A stretch of 33,612 bases of DNA from NCBI GenBank assembly GCA_017439405.1, contig JAFSJF010000075.1, positions 1-33,612 of the forward strand, read 5' to 3'. Of this stretch, positions 30,705-33,612 are shown piece by piece. The translations under genes and the position numbers were made by a program. The stretch comes from Bacteroidales bacterium (GTDB lineage: Bacteria; Bacteroidota; Bacteroidia; Bacteroidales; F082). Under the pieces are notes generated by a model. That model searched no databases. It had not been told where the DNA came from and was given only the letters and a program-made list of their open reading frames with translations. Every line of letters starts with the position of its first letter. The stretch's first letter is position 1.

Positions 30705-30707
30705 CTT

Positions 30708-31346
30708 TTATGGGCTTTCACCAAACCGTTTGTTTAGGCAAAAAGTCATCTCATTAAGCCGCGCGGCAATGGCGTTCCAATCGAATTTTCCTTGCATCAT
30801 GACCACGTCCTCGTCGAAATTGATGTCGTCGAAATAAACCAATGATTTTGTTGGGACAAGAGGGTTGGACGAAGGAAACTTCTGTTTATAGAATTCTAGC
30901 ATCTCGCCAAAGCTGTAAACCGTCGAGAGATAGGCAATGTCGATGAAATCCTTGATACGGGAGCCGTTGTCGCAAATCGTGGAGAGTTTCATGGCCAAAA
31001 TGTCAGGAAGGCTTTCCATGCGGATGCCCTCTTCGGTTTCGACAGGGCTGATATGCGGGTAATCGTAACGGATAAGGTCAACCATCACATTGCCGATGAA
31101 ACCTTTAAGCGTCTTGCCTTTTTCGTAGCCTACTTTGAGGTCGTACTTGTTGACAAGCAACTCTTTAACTTCCTGCATGTCGAAATCTTCTTTGGAGAAC
31201 AAGTCCAAATCAACGCTTTTGCGATGGCCTAAGCGCAAAGCCAACGAAGTGCCTCCAACCAAGTTGAACGTAGAAAGCAAAGGCTCCGCTTGTAACTTTT
31301 TCAGCAGTTCAAAAGTGCTTGTCTCGACTGTTTCCTTGTGTAGCAT
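30708..31346 (-). CDS. AbiEii-type nucleotidyltransferase toxin
   Basis: 212 residues from the ATG at 31346. The nucleotidyltransferase core is NLVGGTSLALRLGHRKSVDL DLF (GGTS plus DxD), followed by GFIGNVMVDLIRYDYP and DILAMKLSTICDNGSRIKDF, the expected K...K-D-F-D pattern of the AbiEii family. AbiEii toxins of type IV systems inhibit translation by modifying tRNA or related targets, and are linked to abortive phage infection. The partner is the DUF6922-like gene upstream, which overlaps its start by 46 bp. The stop codon is 4 bp from htpG 3' copy 1. Confidence 0.9.
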   Translation of the reverse strand: MLHKETVETSTFELLKKLQAEPLLSTFNLVGGTSLALRLGHRKSVDLDLFSKEDFDMQEVKELLVNKYDLKVGYEKGKTLKGFIGNVMVDLIRYDYPHISPVETEEGIRMESLPDILAMKLSTICDNGSRIKDFIDIAYLSTVYSFGEMLEFYKQKFPSSNPLVPTKSLVYFDDINFDEDVVMMQGKFDWNAIAARLNEMTFCLNKRFGESP

Positions 31347-31639
31347 AGCAGTTCCTCTTTTTGCAGGTTGAAGTAATGGCAAACGAAATTGACGTCGATG
31401 TCCGAAAGGTGCGGGATGCTCTTGATGATTTCGCGGAAGCCTTCAAAACCGCCGTAAAGGTCGAAAGCGCCATAGAAATCCTCTGGCCAGCCCAATTCCA
31501 CGACACGCTGCGCGACCAACGCCTTCGACCTTTGCCAATCAAAGGCACTCATGTCGTATTCCCAAAGCAGCGAAGGGTTGATGTGGTGGCCGTTGGGACG
31601 GTAGTTGGAGAATATCGTATATGTGTCGGGTGATGCCAT
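31301..31639 (-). CDS. DUF6922-like protein, probable partner of AbiEii
   Basis: 112 residues: LLWEYDMSAFDWQRSKALVA, ELGWPEDFYGAFDLYGGFEG, IPHLSDIDVNFVCHYFNLQK, ending near CYTRKQSRQ. This layout (short helical protein starting with a Leu-Trp-[ED]-[YF] segment and ending xxxCYxxKQ) matches the small protein encoded before AbiEii toxins in Bacteroidetes, which I recall as DUF6922. An antitoxin role is inferred from pairing. The N-terminal MASPDTYTIFSNYRPNGHHI is longer than typical. Confidence 0.72.
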   Translation of the reverse strand: MASPDTYTIFSNYRPNGHHINPSLLWEYDMSAFDWQRSKALVAQRVVELGWPEDFYGAFDLYGGFEGFREIIKSIPHLSDIDVNFVCHYFNLQKEELLCYTRKQSRQALLNC

Positions 31640-31648
31640 AATCCAAAA

Positions 31649-32056
31649 TTATTCTGAAATCATTTCTTTGAATGTCCTCAATGAAACCACATTCAAGGGC
31701 TTGTCAATTTCTGTTTCTCTAACATCACGGTCGCCAGAGACAAGATATTTTGAATTGGATTGGAATGCCAAATCAAACAGATAATTGTCTTTCGGGTCAC
31801 GGCAACCGGAAAATTTGGTTTGAATAGGAATCAAAGTGCTGATTTTCTCGTAAAACGAAATGTATGATTGTAAGGGCAAATGTAGGTATTTCTTGAATTT
31901 GTCACGGCTAATGACAAAAACTAATTCATCGGTAAGCTCCTTGGCACGGAAAAACTCGACATCATGATTTGCCATTAAATCAACGAGTTCGGTGAATTTC
32001 CCTTTCAAGAAATAGGAAATCCAAATGTTGACATCGAAGACGGTTTTATTGTCCAT
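31649..32056 (-). CDS. PIN-domain toxin (COG1569-like RNase)
   Basis: 135 residues. The acidic residues of the PIN active site are present: D8 (VFDVNIWIS), E44 (ELTDELVFVI), D90 (GCRDPKDNYLFDLA) and D109 (LVSGDRDV). The CRDPKDNYLFDLA segment is typical of the COG1569 group of PIN toxins. It would cleave RNA in the cytoplasm when not bound by its antitoxin. It overlaps the antitoxin by 11 bp and is 9 bp from the DUF6922-like gene. Confidence 0.9.
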   Translation of the reverse strand: MDNKTVFDVNIWISYFLKGKFTELVDLMANHDVEFFRAKELTDELVFVISRDKFKKYLHLPLQSYISFYEKISTLIPIQTKFSGCRDPKDNYLFDLAFQSNSKYLVSGDRDVRETEIDKPLNVVSLRTFKEMISE

Positions 32057-32261
32057 TCCTCACTTTTTTTACCTCTTCTACAATTTCTCTCATTGTGATG
32101 TTGTTCTTTTCTACCGAGTTGTCCAATCGTTTGGCCTCTTCCCATAAAAGCATCATCCTCAATTGCTTTTCCAATTCTTGTTGTTGGTTAGTGGCAAGTT
32201 GGGCCACCAAAATAGTGATTCTTTGGATGATGCTGTCCGTATTTAATGTTGCGCTTTCCAT
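32046..32261 (-). CDS. Antitoxin of the PIN toxin
   Basis: 71 residues from the ATG at 32261; the ATG at 32285 lies in the promoter box. MESATLNTDSIIQRITILVA is followed by QLATNQQQELEKQLRMMLLW and a C-terminal MREIVEEVKKVRNG segment typical of toxin-binding tails. No DNA-binding motif is obvious. It is the first gene of a four-gene operon with PIN, DUF6922-like and AbiEii genes. Confidence 0.78.
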   Translation of the reverse strand: MESATLNTDSIIQRITILVAQLATNQQQELEKQLRMMLLWEEAKRLDNSVEKNNITMREIVEEVKKVRNGQ

Positions 32262-32280
32262 TTTTCCTCGGTTTTTCACC

Positions 32281-32300
32281 TGCAAAAATAGTCATTTTCC
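32281..32300 (-). promoter_or_regulatory. Promoter of the two-module toxin-antitoxin operon
   Basis: Minus-strand GGAAAATGACTATTTTTGCA with -7 box TATTTTTG, identical over 20 bp to the TPM promoter at 28423-28442. It fixes the antitoxin start at 32261. Confidence 0.7.
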
Positions 32301-32379
32301 ATGATTTTTCATCCCAAATGGCTTGATGAAGCAATTTTTTCGTTTCTTTGCAATCTCAAACAACTAAAACACTACTGTT

Positions 32380-33096
32380 ATGAACGGGACTTTGAAGGCA
32401 GCAGCAGCCATAATGCTGATGATGGTTTTTGCGGTGGGATGTACAAAACCAAATGAGCCGAATAATGGAGGAAACACTAACGATAGTATTGTTGACCACA
32501 GCGGAACGCTCGATGGCCACGATTTTGTTGACCTAGGTCTTCCTAGCGGTACGTTGTGGGCCACTTGCAATGTGGGCGTGGATTCCATTGGGGATTATGG
32601 GGACTTCTTCGCTTGGGGTGAGACAAGCCCGAAAGCGGAATACCATTGGGAGAACTATAAGTATTACAATTATGCCACCAATATGTTGACCAAATATTGT
32701 GTCAATGATTGGGGTACGAATAGTGGCTACTACGGTCAAGAAGACCTGCTCGTTGTGCTGGAGGCCGTTGATGACGCTGCAACAGTCAATTGGGGTGCTG
32801 GCTGGCGCACGCCCACATGTGACGAGTGGCGGGAATTGAGGGATAATTGCTTGCACGAATACACGACCAGAAACGGCGTGAACGGGCATCTGTTCAAGTC
32901 GCCCAATGGCAATAGCATTTTTATTCCTGTTCGCCCCAGTTATTGCGATTGTTATGGCGAGTACTGGTCAAGTTCGCTTTATATTGATGTACCTCATTCT
33001 GCTTACAGGTTCTATTTTACTGAAACTGACTACAAAGTATCTGCCGAGGACCGTTGTAAGGCTGGTCTTGTAAGGCCGGTTTGTTCTGGAGAATAA
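32380..33096 (+). CDS. FISUMP-domain lipoprotein
   Basis: 238 residues. Lipobox at MMVFAVGC with a Cys near residue 21, then an Asn/Gly-rich linker and the Fib_succ_major/FISUMP domain: HDFVDLGLPSGTLWATCNVG, FAWGETSPKAEYHWENYKYY, WGAGWRTPTCDEWRELRDNC, and YWSSSLYIDVPHSAYRFYFT. These cell-surface proteins are abundant in gut Bacteroidales; function is unknown. It is the only plus-strand gene in the inserted segment, convergent with htpG. TTTCTTTG at 32343-32350 is a weak -7 box. Confidence 0.85.
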   Translation: MNGTLKAAAAIMLMMVFAVGCTKPNEPNNGGNTNDSIVDHSGTLDGHDFVDLGLPSGTLWATCNVGVDSIGDYGDFFAWGETSPKAEYHWENYKYYNYATNMLTKYCVNDWGTNSGYYGQEDLLVVLEAVDDAATVNWGAGWRTPTCDEWRELRDNCLHEYTTRNGVNGHLFKSPNGNSIFIPVRPSYCDCYGEYWSSSLYIDVPHSAYRFYFTETDYKVSAEDRCKAGLVRPVCSGE

Positions 33097-33114
33097 CTGG
33101 AATCGATAATACAA

Positions 33115-33150
33115 AAATCCCCGCAGCACCAAATGGCGTTGCGGGGATTT
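33115..33150. terminator. Bidirectional terminator between the FISUMP gene and htpG
   Basis: Perfect 11-bp arms AAATCCCCGCA/TGCGGGGATTT with a 14-nt loop; T-rich on both sides (CTTTTG on plus, TTGTATT on minus). Confidence 0.8.
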
Positions 33151-33168
33151 CTTTTGTAATACAATGAA

Positions 33169-33612
33169 TTATAAGTTGGCCATATTGCGCTTAACAAACT
33201 CACTCAAATCCTTTCCCTTCAGCAAGTTCTTTGAAAGCAGCGCGAGGTCGTAAATCTGCCTGATGGTGGCTTCCTGCTCGGCTTCGTCTTTGTCGAGTAA
33301 GCCGGTGATGACGGGGCTGTTCGTGTTGAGCATCAGCGTGTAGCTGTCGGGCATCGAGCCGTAGAACGACATCGGGCCGCCGCCCATCTGCTCCATCTCC
33401 TTCATACGGCGCATCCACTCGTTTTGGGTGACCTCAACGGGTGCGGCTTCGGCGCCTTCGTTGCTGAACTCCACGTTGAACTTCACCTTGTCGATCACCT
33501 TCTCGAAGGCGGCTTTCAAGGTCTCCTTCTGCTTGTCGTCGAGGCCCGAGGCGGCTTCCTTGTCGTCCTTCACGATGAGCTTGTCGATGGTGTTGGAGTC
33601 CACACGGGCAAA
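33169..33612 (-). CDS. htpG: Chaperone HtpG (Hsp90), C-terminal part
   Basis: The gene runs off the right edge; the last 147 residues are visible. HtpG is the bacterial Hsp90, an ATP-driven homodimeric chaperone. The segment covers the C-terminal dimerisation domain: VDSNTIDKLIVKDDKEAASG, NEWMRRMKEMEQMGGGPMSF, DSYTLMLNTNSPVITGLLDK and the terminal helix IRQIYDLALLSKNLLKGKDL. The resident 3' end is intact, and downstream of it lie three truncated copies of the same end. A bidirectional terminator follows the stop codon. Confidence 0.96.
   Translation of the reverse strand, partial: FARVDSNTIDKLIVKDDKEAASGLDDKQKETLKAAFEKVIDKVKFNVEFSNEGAEAAPVEVTQNEWMRRMKEMEQMGGGPMSFYGSMPDSYTLMLNTNSPVITGLLDKDEAEQEATIRQIYDLALLSKNLLKGKDLSEFVKRNMANL

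Noticed and set aside
28548-33168. A classical integrase-driven genomic island
   Set aside because: No tyrosine or serine recombinase, transposase or relaxase is encoded in the segment, and the breakpoints in htpG vary in position.

Overview
The window looks like a chromosome segment of an uncultured gut- or rumen-type Bacteroidales bacterium. The evidence is gene content (a PorT-like T9SS protein next to UbiE, DUF4254, FISUMP lipoprotein, LpxD-LpxC-LpxA, TPM-domain pair) and promoters: at least 18 genes are preceded by the Bacteroidetes -7 box TAnnTTTG, several with a TTTG -33 box 19-20 bp upstream, and Shine-Dalgarno sites are not evident.

Layout. 1-6645: start of a miaB-like gene, lplA, tRNA-Glu, porT, ubiE, a small secreted protein, a GT9 glycosyltransferase with a DUF4254 protein, and an aspartate-type aminotransferase. 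6646-9500 is a small accessory patch: a DUF4143 ATPase, a GIY-YIG protein with a probable RAMA/DUF4357-like C-terminus, the 3' remnant of another DUF4143 ATPase, and a possible small RNA. 9503-13046 holds a membrane protein and lipid A genes lpxD, lpxC, lpxA; LpxC lacks the FabZ domain to which it is usually fused in this phylum. 13049-18710: glycosyltransferase, methyltransferase and Wzx-type flippase (envelope polysaccharide), a TlpA-like lipoprotein, and a membrane protein/XRE regulator pair. 18812-28406: purA, fur, a RelA/SpoT enzyme, murB, two glycosyltransferases, an FtsE-type ATPase and two TPM-domain proteins.

28548-33168 is the most unusual part. The resident htpG (running off the right end) has three truncated copies of its own 3' end downstream, at 30590-30704, 29178-29230 and 28548-28651. 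Each copy is fused, within 0-7 bp, to the stop codon of a foreign gene: an AbiEii-type toxin, a DUF4143 ATPase, and a YafQ-like toxin carrying a frameshift. The arrangement reads as repeated insertion of toxin-antitoxin/ATPase cargo at the htpG 3' end, each event leaving an old 3' end behind. No integrase is visible. I regard this as the best candidate for something undescribed.

Several families of intergenic word-like repeats are spread over the core region. One of them abuts the start codons of three unrelated genes in the same orientation. lplA lacks a recognisable start codon in the place where homology says it should begin.
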